Part shown: in pieces, positions 1 to 7,453 of the stretch | How positions within the stretch are numbered: position 1 is the first letter of the stretch | Layout of the letters: each line of letters begins with the position of its first letter | Origin: Pseudomonas marginalis | GTDB taxonomy: Bacteria; Pseudomonadota; Gammaproteobacteria; Pseudomonadales; Pseudomonadaceae | Assembly (NCBI RefSeq): GCF_900105325.1 | Contig: NZ_FNSU01000003.1 | Span: 2,666,001 to 2,730,000, forward strand | Length of the DNA: 64,000 nucleotides | Direction of reading: 5' to 3' | Notes under the pieces: generated by a model | Told to the model about the DNA's origin: nothing | The model's database searches: none | What the model saw: only the letters and a program-made list of their open reading frames with translations | Translations under genes and position numbers: made by a program

Positions 1-1007
1 ACGGTATTGAAGCCCGGCAGGGTGAACACGCTCATGACCATGCCACGCACGCCGGGGGCCATGATGAATTGATCGTCGGTGGTGGCCAGGTGGTTGATCA
101 GCGCGCGGTAGAACTCCGACTTGCCGTGTTTGTAGAAACCAATCGAGGTGTACAGCTCGGCAATGTGCTTGCCCGGCAGGATGCGTTTGAGAAAGCCGAT
201 AAATTCCGCCGGCACCGGCACGTCGACCATGAAGTAGGAACGGGTGAACGAAAAGATGATCGACACCTCGGCCTCGTCGGTGATCAGCGCATCGATCTGG
301 ATGCCCTGGCCTTCGCGGTGCAGCAGCGGAATCACCAGGGGCCATTGTTCGTCGCGGGTGTAGATGCGCCCGACGAGGTAGGCGCCTTTGTTGCGGTAGA
401 GCACCGAGGAAAACAGCTCGACCTTGAGGTCCGGGTCCTTGCACACCCAGTCCGGCAGGTTTTCCCGCAGTTGGGTTTCGAGGCGACCCAGGTCGGTTGC
501 CAGGTCGGCGTAGGGCTCGCTGAAACGATAGTCGGCAAAAATCTGCGCGAGTATCTCGGGAATCTGGCCGGCGGGCGCGTAGGTATGGGTTTGTGCCGCC
601 CGTGCCCGGCGCAGGCTCGGCCGCGTGGTGTGGATGAACATGCAGCCGTCGCTGATCAGGTCATGGCTGAACAGGCCGCAGAAGATCGAGTTGTACCAGG
701 TCTCGGACAGCTCATCGTCAAAACGCAGGTCGATCAGGCCGATATAGGCGCTTTTCACCAGCGGCCACAGGTCAATGTCGAGCAATGCGCTGCCCTCGAA
801 GTTCGCGCGCAGGCGCGCGCTCACTTCACCGACCTTGTCTTCGTACAGGTTGATCCGCGCCGCCGATGCCGCCTGCCCCTGTTGCCACTGGGCCTTTTCG
901 AAACGCTCGCGGGCGCCATCGGTGATCTGGCGAAAGTGCTCGCGGTAATCGTCGAAGCCTTCGAGGATAGTGCGGGCGATAGCGAGGGCAGGCGTGGATG
1001 GCGACAT
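1..1007 (-). CDS. aceK: Isocitrate dehydrogenase kinase/phosphatase (5' part, runs off the window)
   Basis: AceK phosphorylates and dephosphorylates isocitrate dehydrogenase in the cytoplasm and so sets the split between the TCA cycle and the glyoxylate bypass. Reading the minus strand from the ATG at 1007 gives about 335 residues beginning MSPSTPALAIARTILEGFDD and containing LFSHDLISDGCMFIHTT and GRIYTRDEQWPLVIPLLH, which I recognise as AceK. The family is about 570 residues long, so roughly the N-terminal 60 percent (mainly the regulatory domain) is here and the kinase lobe lies outside. No frame break was seen. It is divergent from the chemoreceptor gene at 1398. Confidence 0.9.
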   Translation of the reverse strand, partial: MSPSTPALAIARTILEGFDDYREHFRQITDGARERFEKAQWQQGQAASAARINLYEDKVGEVSARLRANFEGSALLDIDLWPLVKSAYIGLIDLRFDDELSETWYNSIFCGLFSHDLISDGCMFIHTTRPSLRRARAAQTHTYAPAGQIPEILAQIFADYRFSEPYADLATDLGRLETQLRENLPDWVCKDPDLKVELFSSVLYRNKGAYLVGRIYTRDEQWPLVIPLLHREGQGIQIDALITDEAEVSIIFSFTRSYFMVDVPVPAEFIGFLKRILPGKHIAELYTSIGFYKHGKSEFYRALINHLATTDDQFIMAPGVRGMVMSVFTLPGFNT

Positions 1008-1397
1008 GCGGGAAACCTCGAGCGGGCATCTGGGATGCCCTGAGCTTAGCCAGTGTACGCAGGCAGGAGAAGGGTCATTTTTTGCACTGACTTGTACAGC
1101 TCCGTTCATTTCGTACATTTATTTTCAATTTTTTAATTCGACCGAACGGTCAATAAACGCACCTCACAGTCGATCCGCGTTTGATCCACAGGCCTTGAGC
1201 GCCGTGGCCTGGCAGGTAGAAGCCGAAAAACCGCCAACCAGAACGGCCGCGGGTCCTCCATAGGGCTTTGGATCCAACTAAGGGAAACCCCGATTACTAC
1301 CTTGATGGCACTTTGATATATAGCGCGCCCTCTCCCACCCTAACAAGGTCCGAAGACCGACCCGGGAGCAGGTTCTAATCGCCCAAGGAGCATTGAG
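1008..1397. other. 390-bp intergenic region between aceK and a chemoreceptor gene
   Basis: No convincing gene is present. The stretch is AT-rich around 1110-1140 and carries two small symmetries: a short hairpin GGGCATC-TGG-GATGCCC at about 1024-1040 just upstream of aceK, and a perfect palindrome GACCGAACGGTC at 1140-1151. It must hold the divergent promoters of aceK and the chemoreceptor gene, but I could not place either with confidence. Confidence 0.6.
1140..1151. promoter_or_regulatory. Palindromic operator candidate GACCGAACGGTC
   Basis: A perfect 12-bp palindrome (GACCG-AA-CGGTC) sits in the AT-rich part of the divergent aceK/chemoreceptor intergenic region. Palindromes of this type are typical of TetR-family operators, but no TetR gene lies nearby in the window, so the binding protein is unknown. 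Confidence 0.35.
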
Positions 1398-3023
1398 ATG
1401 TCATTGAGGAATATGAGGATCGGTCTGCGTGCCAGTCTGAGTTTTGGGGTTTTGGCCAGCTTGCTGGTGATTGTGGGAATGTTTGGCCTGGGCCAGATGG
1501 CCAAGCTGCGGGAAAGCGCGCTGGTCATTGAACAAACCTGGATGCCGAGCATCGAGAATATCCATGACAGCGCAGCCTTGGTGGCCACTGTCCGCCTGGA
1601 GTCCCTGCGCCTGGTGAGCACCGACGAGTCTCGCGTGCGTGAGACCAGCAGAGGCCTGATCACCCGCACCAGCAGCGAACTGCAAGCCCTGCTCGAGCGC
1701 CATGAAACCTTGCTGAGCAATGACGAAGAGCGCGAACTGCTGAAAACCCTCAAGGCCAATGTCGCGACATACCTGGCCATCGTCGGGCAGATGGTTGCGT
1801 TGGTGGACAAGGATCAACAGCAAGACGCCCTCGACCTGCTCGTCAGCCGCCTCGCCCCCCAGGGCACGATCCTGAGCCAGAGCCTGGAAAACCTGATCGT
1901 CTTTAACCAGAACGGCGTGGAAGCGGCGGCCGATTCGGCCGCACAGATGTATTCGAGCGCACAGTGGATTGTCGGCCTGATTATCGCAGTCGCACTGATC
2001 GCCACCTTGCTGCTGGCCTGGCTGCTGACCCGCAGCATCACCGCGCCGATCGGCCAGGCCCTGAACGTGGCGCGCACCATCGCCGCCGGCGACTTGAGCC
2101 AGCCGATCGTGGTGCACGGCCATGACGAACCCGCGCAATTGCTGAGCGCCCTGGCGACCATGCAAGCGCAGCTGCAGACCACCATCCGAGGCATCAGCGA
2201 ATCGGCGCAGCAACTGGCTTCCGCCGCGGAAGAAATGAGCGCGGTGATGGAACAAAGCACGCGCGGCCTGCAGGCGCAGAACGATGAAATCGAGCAGGCG
2301 GCCACCGCCGTGACCGAGATGAGCACGGCGGTGGACGAGGTCGCGGGTAATGCGGTGTCCAGCGCCGAGGCGTCCCAGGCTTCCGATGAGGACAGCAAGC
2401 ACGGCCACTACCAGATCAGCGAAACCATCAGCTCGATCCAGAACCTGGTGGACGAAGTGCTCGGCGCCTCGAACAAGGCCGAAGGCCTGGCGCTGCAAGC
2501 CCAGGACATCAGCAAGGTGCTGGAAGTGATCCGTGGCATCGCCGGGCAAACCAACCTGCTGGCGCTCAACGCCGCGATTGAAGCGGCGCGTGCCGGTGAA
2601 GCCGGGCGTGGGTTCGCGGTCGTCGCCGACGAGGTGCGTTCGCTGGCACAGCGCACCCAGGACTCCACCGAAGAAATCGAACAGATGATCACCGGTATCC
2701 AGCAAGGCACCCAGGCCACCGTCGAGGCGCTGAACAGCAGCGCCGAGCATGCCGGCCAGACCTTGCAGCGAGCCAACAGCGCCGGCAGCGCCCTGGAAAA
2801 AATCACCGCCGCCATCTCGCAGATCAGCCAGCGCAACCTGGTGATCGCCAGCGCCGCCGAGCAACAGGCGCTGGTAGCGCGCGATGTGGACCGCAGCCTG
2901 GTGAACATCCGCGACCTGTCCACCCAGACCGCCGCCGGCGCCACCCAGACCTCGGCCGCCAGCCAGGAACTGTCGCGGCTGGCGGTGGACCTGAATGGGC
3001 TGGTGACGCGGTTTGTCCTGTAA
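1398..3023 (+). CDS. Methyl-accepting chemotaxis protein
   Basis: Inner-membrane chemoreceptor that would signal to CheA through CheW. The 541 residues show a first membrane segment at about 11-31, a periplasmic region of about 150 residues with the helical, charged composition of a four-helix-bundle sensor, a second membrane segment at about 186-208, a HAMP region, and a cytoplasmic signalling domain with the conserved hairpin tip (IAGQTNLLALNAAIEAARAG) followed by GFAVVADEVRSLAQR. The ATG at 1398 follows a clear AAGGAG. The ligand cannot be inferred. The long antisense open frames over this gene are codon-bias shadows. Confidence 0.93.
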   Translation: MSLRNMRIGLRASLSFGVLASLLVIVGMFGLGQMAKLRESALVIEQTWMPSIENIHDSAALVATVRLESLRLVSTDESRVRETSRGLITRTSSELQALLERHETLLSNDEERELLKTLKANVATYLAIVGQMVALVDKDQQQDALDLLVSRLAPQGTILSQSLENLIVFNQNGVEAAADSAAQMYSSAQWIVGLIIAVALIATLLLAWLLTRSITAPIGQALNVARTIAAGDLSQPIVVHGHDEPAQLLSALATMQAQLQTTIRGISESAQQLASAAEEMSAVMEQSTRGLQAQNDEIEQAATAVTEMSTAVDEVAGNAVSSAEASQASDEDSKHGHYQISETISSIQNLVDEVLGASNKAEGLALQAQDISKVLEVIRGIAGQTNLLALNAAIEAARAGEAGRGFAVVADEVRSLAQRTQDSTEEIEQMITGIQQGTQATVEALNSSAEHAGQTLQRANSAGSALEKITAAISQISQRNLVIASAAEQQALVARDVDRSLVNIRDLSTQTAAGATQTSAASQELSRLAVDLNGLVTRFVL

Positions 3024-3075
3024 TCAATGAAGGCGGCGTGCAACACTCGCGGCCTTATTGATGTAGGAGTGTTCC

Positions 3076-3960
3076 GTGAGGCCCGTTGACACCCTTTACC
3101 TGCTGGGGCTCGCCGCCATCTGGGGCGCGAGCTTTCTGTTCATGCGCATTATCGCGCCGGAAATCGGCACGCTGCCGACCGCATTTTTCCGCGTATCGAT
3201 TGCCGCCGCCGGGCTATTGGTGATCCTGGCGATGGCGCGGGTGAACTGGGATTTCCAGGGCAAGTTCAAGACAGTCCTGTTGCTGGGGGTGATCAACTCG
3301 GGGATCCCGGCGACCATGTATTCGGTGGCCGCCCAGGTGCTGCCGGCGGGTTACTCGGCGATCTTCAATGCCACCACGCCGTTGATGGGGGTGTTGATTG
3401 GCGGGCTGTTTTTCAGCGAACGCCTCACCCCGTCGAAAATCGCCGGGGTGTGCCTGGGTCTGTTCGGTGTAGGCGTGCTGACCCGTGCAGGACCGGTGGC
3501 GTTTGACCTGGAATTATTGATGGGCGCACTGGCTTGCCTGTTGGCCACCACCTGTTATGGCTTTGCCGGGTTCCTCGCCAGGCGCTGGCTGGACCAGCGT
3601 GGCGGGCTGGACAGTCGTCTCGCGGCCCTGGGCAGCATGCTGGGCGCGACGCTGTTTCTGCTGCCGTTATTTGCCTACAGCGCGATCAGCCATCCGCCTG
3701 CGAGTTGGGGTGGGTGGCAGGTCTGGTCGTCGCTGCTGGGGTTGGGGCTGGTGTGTACGGCGTTTGCGTACGTGTTGTACTTCCGGCTGCTCACCGCGAT
3801 TGGGCCGGTGAGGTCGATGACCACCACCTTCCTGATCCCGCCGTTCGGCGTGTTGTGGGGGGCGTTGTTGCTCGACGAGCTCTTATCGATGGCGCATTTA
3901 TATGGCGGCGTGTTGATTGCCGGGGCGTTGTGGCTGGTATTGCGGCCTCGAAAACCGTAG
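3076..3960 (+). CDS. DMT-superfamily transporter (EamA family)
   Basis: A 294-residue inner-membrane protein with about ten hydrophobic segments and the internal duplication typical of EamA drug/metabolite exporters; it opens with LYLLGLAAIWGASFLFMRI, a usual EamA first helix. The start is GTG at 3076 with TAGGAGTG upstream. It lies 52 bp downstream of the chemoreceptor and converges with another DMT gene whose stop is 30 bp away, with a strong inverted repeat between them. The substrate is unknown; relatives export amino acids or small metabolites. Confidence 0.85.
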   Translation: MRPVDTLYLLGLAAIWGASFLFMRIIAPEIGTLPTAFFRVSIAAAGLLVILAMARVNWDFQGKFKTVLLLGVINSGIPATMYSVAAQVLPAGYSAIFNATTPLMGVLIGGLFFSERLTPSKIAGVCLGLFGVGVLTRAGPVAFDLELLMGALACLLATTCYGFAGFLARRWLDQRGGLDSRLAALGSMLGATLFLLPLFAYSAISHPPASWGGWQVWSSLLGLGLVCTAFAYVLYFRLLTAIGPVRSMTTTFLIPPFGVLWGALLLDELLSMAHLYGGVLIAGALWLVLRPRKP

Positions 3961-3984
3961 GCGCCGGCTGGCCGGCACCTACGG
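3955..3984. repeat. REP-like inverted repeat between convergent DMT genes
   Basis: The arms CCGTAGGCGCCGGC and GCCGGCACCTACGG flank a 2-base loop with one mismatch, and the left arm includes the stop codon of the plus-strand transporter. The core resembles the CGGC/GCCG REP elements common in Pseudomonas. It has no T tract, but its position between converging genes suits a bidirectional end of transcription. Confidence 0.6.
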
Positions 3985-3990
3985 GGGGCA

Positions 3991-4851
3991 TCAGTTTTTG
4001 CGGAACACGAAGACCAGCCCAATGATGATCAAGCCCATCCCCAACAGGCTCAGCATCGCGAGCCGATTGCCGAAGATCAGGTAATCCATCACCGACGTCA
4101 CCGCCGGCACCAGGTAGAACAGGCTGGTGACATTCACCAGGTTGCCCCGGGCGATCAGGCGGTACAGCAACAGCGTTGCCAGCAACGACACTACCAGGCC
4201 CATCCACAGCACCGGCAGGTAAAAGCCGGCGTTGTGTTCAACGTGGAACGGCTGGAACGGCACAAACACCGAACACAACAGCAGCCCCGCCAGGTACTGC
4301 ACCGGCAGGGTGCCAAGGGGGTTGTCGGTGATGCGCTTTTGCATGATCGAGCCGAAGGTCATGCTTGCCAGGGCCAGCAGCCCGAACAGCATCCCGGCCA
4401 GGGACATGCCCGCCAGCCCGATGCCTTGGTAGACCACCATGATCAGCCCGGCCAGGCCCAGACTCAGGCCGAACATCCGGCGCCAGGATCGCTGGCGCTC
4501 CATCAGCACCACGGTGAGGATCGGCTGCACCCCCATGATGGTCGCCATGACGCCTGGGGTGACGCTGAGGTCCAGGGCCAGCAGATAGAAAATCTGATAG
4601 GCCCCCAGCAATACCAACCCGGTTGCCACCGCGTACAACATGGGCTTGCCGGGACGCGGCAGTTTCAACCGCAGGACCGGCACCAGGATCACCAGCCCCG
4701 CCAGGGCGATGGCAAAACGGATCAGCAGGAAGGCGAAGGGCGAAGCATGGGCCAGGCCCAGCTTGGAGAAGATCGCCCCGCTGCTCCACAGCAGGACAAA
4801 CAGGCTCGTCGAGGCCGCCGCGGCCACGGAGTGTTTCGAAAGAACGGACAT
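3991..4851 (-). CDS. DMT-superfamily transporter (EamA family) with a long leader
   Basis: A 286-residue inner-membrane protein with about ten hydrophobic helices and EamA composition (SLFVLLWSSGAIFSKLG near the N terminus). I chose the ATG at 4851 because AGGTGG lies a few bases upstream; an in-frame GTG at 4860 overlaps that site. It converges with the DMT gene at 3076-3960. Its upstream region is about 300 nt of transcribed leader holding a small open frame and a terminator-like hairpin, so expression may be controlled by attenuation. The substrate is unknown; an amino-acid or metabolite export role would fit that kind of control but is only inference. Confidence 0.85.
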   Translation of the reverse strand: MSVLSKHSVAAAASTSLFVLLWSSGAIFSKLGLAHASPFAFLLIRFAIALAGLVILVPVLRLKLPRPGKPMLYAVATGLVLLGAYQIFYLLALDLSVTPGVMATIMGVQPILTVVLMERQRSWRRMFGLSLGLAGLIMVVYQGIGLAGMSLAGMLFGLLALASMTFGSIMQKRITDNPLGTLPVQYLAGLLLCSVFVPFQPFHVEHNAGFYLPVLWMGLVVSLLATLLLYRLIARGNLVNVTSLFYLVPAVTSVMDYLIFGNRLAMLSLLGMGLIIIGLVFVFRKN

Positions 4852-4881
4852 GGTTACCACCTGTAATCAGGCAAAAAAAGC

Positions 4882-4951
4882 CGATTCAGCCGCAGAGGCT
4901 GAAATTCAGTAGTTTTTTTTCAGGCAGGCAGAGCGGGCACAGCAACGTGCC
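4882..4951 (-). promoter_or_regulatory. Candidate attenuator hairpins in the leader of the DMT transporter
   Basis: On the minus strand the leader contains GGCAC-N6-GTGCC (4951-4936) and then TTCAGCC-TCTGC-GGCTGAA (4903-4885). The second hairpin is followed after 5 nt by seven T residues (4877-4871), as in an intrinsic terminator. Its 3' arm, 5'-GCTGAATCG (4890-4882), is exactly complementary to 5'-CGATTCAGC inside the upstream open frame (5089-5081), which could form a competing antiterminator. Confidence 0.45.
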
Positions 4952-4953
4952 GA

Positions 4954-5118
4954 TCAGCCCGAAATGCCAACACCCGGCGGTGATACGACTGCGTACACCG
5001 GCGTGCTACTGACAGGTGGGGGGTAGTGACTGATCTGCGCAGGCTGCTTGTTCGCGCACGGCACGCGCACAGCGTTGACCGCTGAATCGACTACCGCTAT
5101 GCGCAGGGAAGCTGGCAT
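4954..5118 (-). CDS. Candidate 54-codon leader peptide upstream of a DMT transporter
   Basis: A small frame starts at ATG 5118 (MPASLRIAVV) and stops at 4954, about 100 nt before the transporter start. Its C-terminal half is rich in Val and Pro and carries HYPPPV and VSPPGVG, motifs of the kind that slow ribosomes and depend on EF-P. A good sigma70-type promoter (TTGCAA, 18-bp spacer, TATAGT) lies just upstream on the same strand, so the region is probably transcribed. I see no strong ribosome-binding site before the ATG, which is the main weakness. It has no recognisable domain. It may be a regulatory leader frame or a chance frame. Confidence 0.4.
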   Translation of the reverse strand: MPASLRIAVVDSAVNAVRVPCANKQPAQISHYPPPVSSTPVYAVVSPPGVGISG

Positions 5119-5152
5119 GTGCTGATCTTTTTGAAGGGATAAGGACGCGAGG

Positions 5153-5182
5153 ACTATAACCAGCCGATGACATGTTTTGCAA
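5153..5182 (-). promoter_or_regulatory. Predicted sigma70-type promoter of the DMT leader
   Basis: Minus-strand TTGCAA and TATAGT (5158-5153) are separated by 18 bp. The predicted transcript start near 5146 gives a leader of about 295 nt before the transporter ATG at 4851. Confidence 0.5.
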
Positions 5183-5242
5183 TCACTTGCCCAAGCCCTT
5201 TTGCGGGGAGGCGTTTTCACGTTTCGGGGCGCGGGCCGTCGC

Positions 5243-5248
5243 TATAAT
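5243..5248 (+). promoter_or_regulatory. Possible -10 element of the CPBP protease gene
   Basis: A perfect TATAAT lies 30 bp before the ATG at 5278. No good -35 is seen at normal spacing (the nearest candidate is the weak CGTTTC at 5220), so this is a tentative promoter. Confidence 0.35.
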
Positions 5249-5277
5249 GCCGACCGGTATTTTCCAAGGATTCCCCC

Positions 5278-6069
5278 ATGCTCCCATTGCCCTGGCTGTA
5301 CCTGGCACTTCTTTCCATCGGCTATCTGCTGGCCTTGGCCTACGGAAAACTGGGCGTACTGGCGCTGGTGTCCGTCGCCTTGCTGTTGATCGCCGGCTAT
5401 GCCGTATGCCAGCAGCGCACGCCGTGGGCGCGTTACCTGGGTCACGGGCTGTTTGTCGTGTTGGCGCTAGGCCTGGCGATGCACTGGCTGCCGGGGTTCT
5501 ATAACGGTCGCGGCATTGACCCGCAGCGATTTACGCCTGATGCCGTGCCGTTCTCGATGTACCTGAACCAGGACAAGCCGCTGATTGGTTTCTGGTTGCT
5601 GCTGGCCTGCCCGTGGATTGTGGCGCGGCGTTCGTTGCGCCTGTCGATCTGCGTCACCGCGTTGGTACTGACCCTTACCGCCATCGTCGCGCTGGGTGGC
5701 GCAGCCTTGCTGGGCGTGATCAGTTGGGCGCCGAAATGGCCGGACCAGGCCTGGCTGTGGGTACTCAACAACCTATTGCTGGTGACCCTGGTGGAAGAAG
5801 CCCTGTTCCGTGGCTACATTCAAGGCGGCTTGAGCCGACGCTTCAAACAGTTGCCCTACGGCGAAAACCTCGCGCTGCTGCTGGCATCGCTGCTGTTCGG
5901 CCTGGTGCACGTGGGTGCAGGGTGGCAATGGGTGCTGCTGGCGGGCATCGCCGGGGTCGGTTATGGCCTGGCGTATCGGTTTGGCGGGCTGGGTGCGGCG
6001 ATTGCCACGCACTTTGGCTTGAATCTGCTTCACTTCGGGTTGTTTACCTATCCAATGCTGGCAGGCTGA
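5278..6069 (+). CDS. CPBP-family intramembrane metalloprotease
   Basis: A 263-residue polytopic membrane protein of the CPBP (CAAX protease and bacteriocin-processing) family. It carries the conserved EEALFRGYIQGGL motif (paired Glu and Arg) around residue 175, a His in FGLVHVGAGW and ATHFGLNLLHF near the C terminus, which together supply the catalytic Glu and His residues expected in this family. Several hydrophobic segments occupy the N-terminal half. The substrate is unknown; bacterial members range from prenyl-protein-type proteases to bacteriocin self-immunity factors. It stands alone just before the glycan cluster. Confidence 0.85.
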   Translation: MLPLPWLYLALLSIGYLLALAYGKLGVLALVSVALLLIAGYAVCQQRTPWARYLGHGLFVVLALGLAMHWLPGFYNGRGIDPQRFTPDAVPFSMYLNQDKPLIGFWLLLACPWIVARRSLRLSICVTALVLTLTAIVALGGAALLGVISWAPKWPDQAWLWVLNNLLLVTLVEEALFRGYIQGGLSRRFKQLPYGENLALLLASLLFGLVHVGAGWQWVLLAGIAGVGYGLAYRFGGLGAAIATHFGLNLLHFGLFTYPMLAG

Positions 6070-6301
6070 GGCTGCCTTCGGCGCGGCGCGGGTACTTTTA
6101 CGACATTGGTAACACCTCGTAACCAGCCGAACGGTCAGTAGTCGGCTCCGCGCCCTTTGGGCAGAATCCCCCTTCGTTACCGACCCACTCCGTACAACCC
6201 GGTCCCCACGCGCTGACACGCCTGGCACTGCGTTGAAGGCAGCTGTGCACCCGCGTTTCAGGCCCAGCGTTTATTCACCCGCTATACAAGAAGCCATCCC
6301 C

Positions 6302-7453
6302 ATGCCTCTCAAGACACTGTCTATCTTCGGCACCCGCCCGGAAGCCATCAAAATGGCGCCGATGGTGATCAATCTCGCAAATGACGACCGTTTCCACTCG
6401 AGAGTGTGTGTCACGGCGCAGCACCGGGAGATGCTGGACCAAGTGCTTGAGCTGTTTGGACTGGTACCCGACTACGACTTGAACATCATGAAGCCGGATC
6501 AGAACCTGACGGATGTGACGACGGCAATCATCCAGGGGCTGCAAGCTGTCCTGGAAGACTTCAAACCCGATGTGATCCTCGTCCACGGGGATACGGCGAC
6601 CACTTTTGCAGCCAGTCTGGCGGCCTATTACCAACAGATCCCCGTTGCCCATATCGAAGCCGGGCTGCGTACCCACAACCTTTATTCCCCCTGGCCCGAG
6701 GAGGGCAACCGACGCCTGACGGGCAGCCTCGCGTCGATGCATTTCGCCCCCACCCAAACCTCGCGGCAGAACCTGATCAATGAGGGGGTGGCCGCCGAAT
6801 GCATTCATGTCACGGGCAATACGGTGATCGATGCACTGCTCAGTGTTGTAGAGAAACTCCACGCCCCGACATCACCCCTGCGTAGCCGCCTTGACCGGCA
6901 ATTTGCCTTTCTGCCCCAAGACCAGCGGATGGTCCTGGTGACAGGCCATCGCCGGGAAAATTTTGGCGAGGGTCTTGAACGTATCTGCCAGGCCCTGGCT
7001 GAAACCGCCGCGCATTTCCCGGCGGTGACCTTTGTCTACGCCGTGCACCTGAATCCCAATGTGCAGGAACCCGTGCGACGGCGACTGGCGAGCATCAGCA
7101 ATGTACATCTGATCGAGCCGCTGGATTACCTGCCGTTTGTCTACCTGATGACCCGGGCGTACCTGATCCTCACGGATTCGGGCGGCATCCAGGAGGAAGC
7201 ACCTGCACTGGGCAAGCCGGTGCTGGTGATGCGTGACACGACTGAACGCCCCGAGGCAGTCGATGCCGGGACGGCGCGGCTGGTGGGCACGGAGATCGCA
7301 AGCATTACTCACCACCTCAGGGAGTTGCTCAGCGATGAAGCGGCTTATCGGGAGATGAGTAATGCCCACAACCCCTACGGTGACGGCAGAGCGTGCACAC
7401 GCATTCGCGAAGTTCTGATCGCAACCTGGCGAAAAAACGAGGCAGCGGCATGA
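6302..7453 (+). CDS. wecB: UDP-N-acetylglucosamine 2-epimerase (non-hydrolysing)
   Basis: Converts UDP-GlcNAc to UDP-ManNAc in the cytoplasm, the first step to ManNAcA-containing surface glycans. The 383-residue protein opens with the typical LSIFGTRPEAIKMAPM and contains HGDTATTFAA, AHIEAGLRT, PEEGNRR, TGHRREN and DSGGIQEEAPALGKPVLV, all conserved in this GT-B-fold family. The ATG at 6302 was chosen over an in-frame start 69 bp upstream because the family begins there. Its stop overlaps the start of wecC by ATGA, so the two are translationally coupled. Confidence 0.94.
   Translation: MPLKTLSIFGTRPEAIKMAPMVINLANDDRFHSRVCVTAQHREMLDQVLELFGLVPDYDLNIMKPDQNLTDVTTAIIQGLQAVLEDFKPDVILVHGDTATTFAASLAAYYQQIPVAHIEAGLRTHNLYSPWPEEGNRRLTGSLASMHFAPTQTSRQNLINEGVAAECIHVTGNTVIDALLSVVEKLHAPTSPLRSRLDRQFAFLPQDQRMVLVTGHRRENFGEGLERICQALAETAAHFPAVTFVYAVHLNPNVQEPVRRRLASISNVHLIEPLDYLPFVYLMTRAYLILTDSGGIQEEAPALGKPVLVMRDTTERPEAVDAGTARLVGTEIASITHHLRELLSDEAAYREMSNAHNPYGDGRACTRIREVLIATWRKNEAAA

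Noticed and set aside
1401..2864. Long antisense open frame (about 490 codons) over the chemoreceptor gene
   Set aside because: The plus strand encodes a complete MCP with conserved motifs. The antisense frame is Gly/His/Gln-rich with no domain and is the expected shadow of high-G+C codon bias. The same applies to the long frames opposite aer, ligA, smc, ccoI and xdhB.
3955..3984. Classical intrinsic terminator between the two DMT genes
   Set aside because: The stem is strong, but neither strand has a T tract, and the core is REP-like, so it is listed as a repeat.
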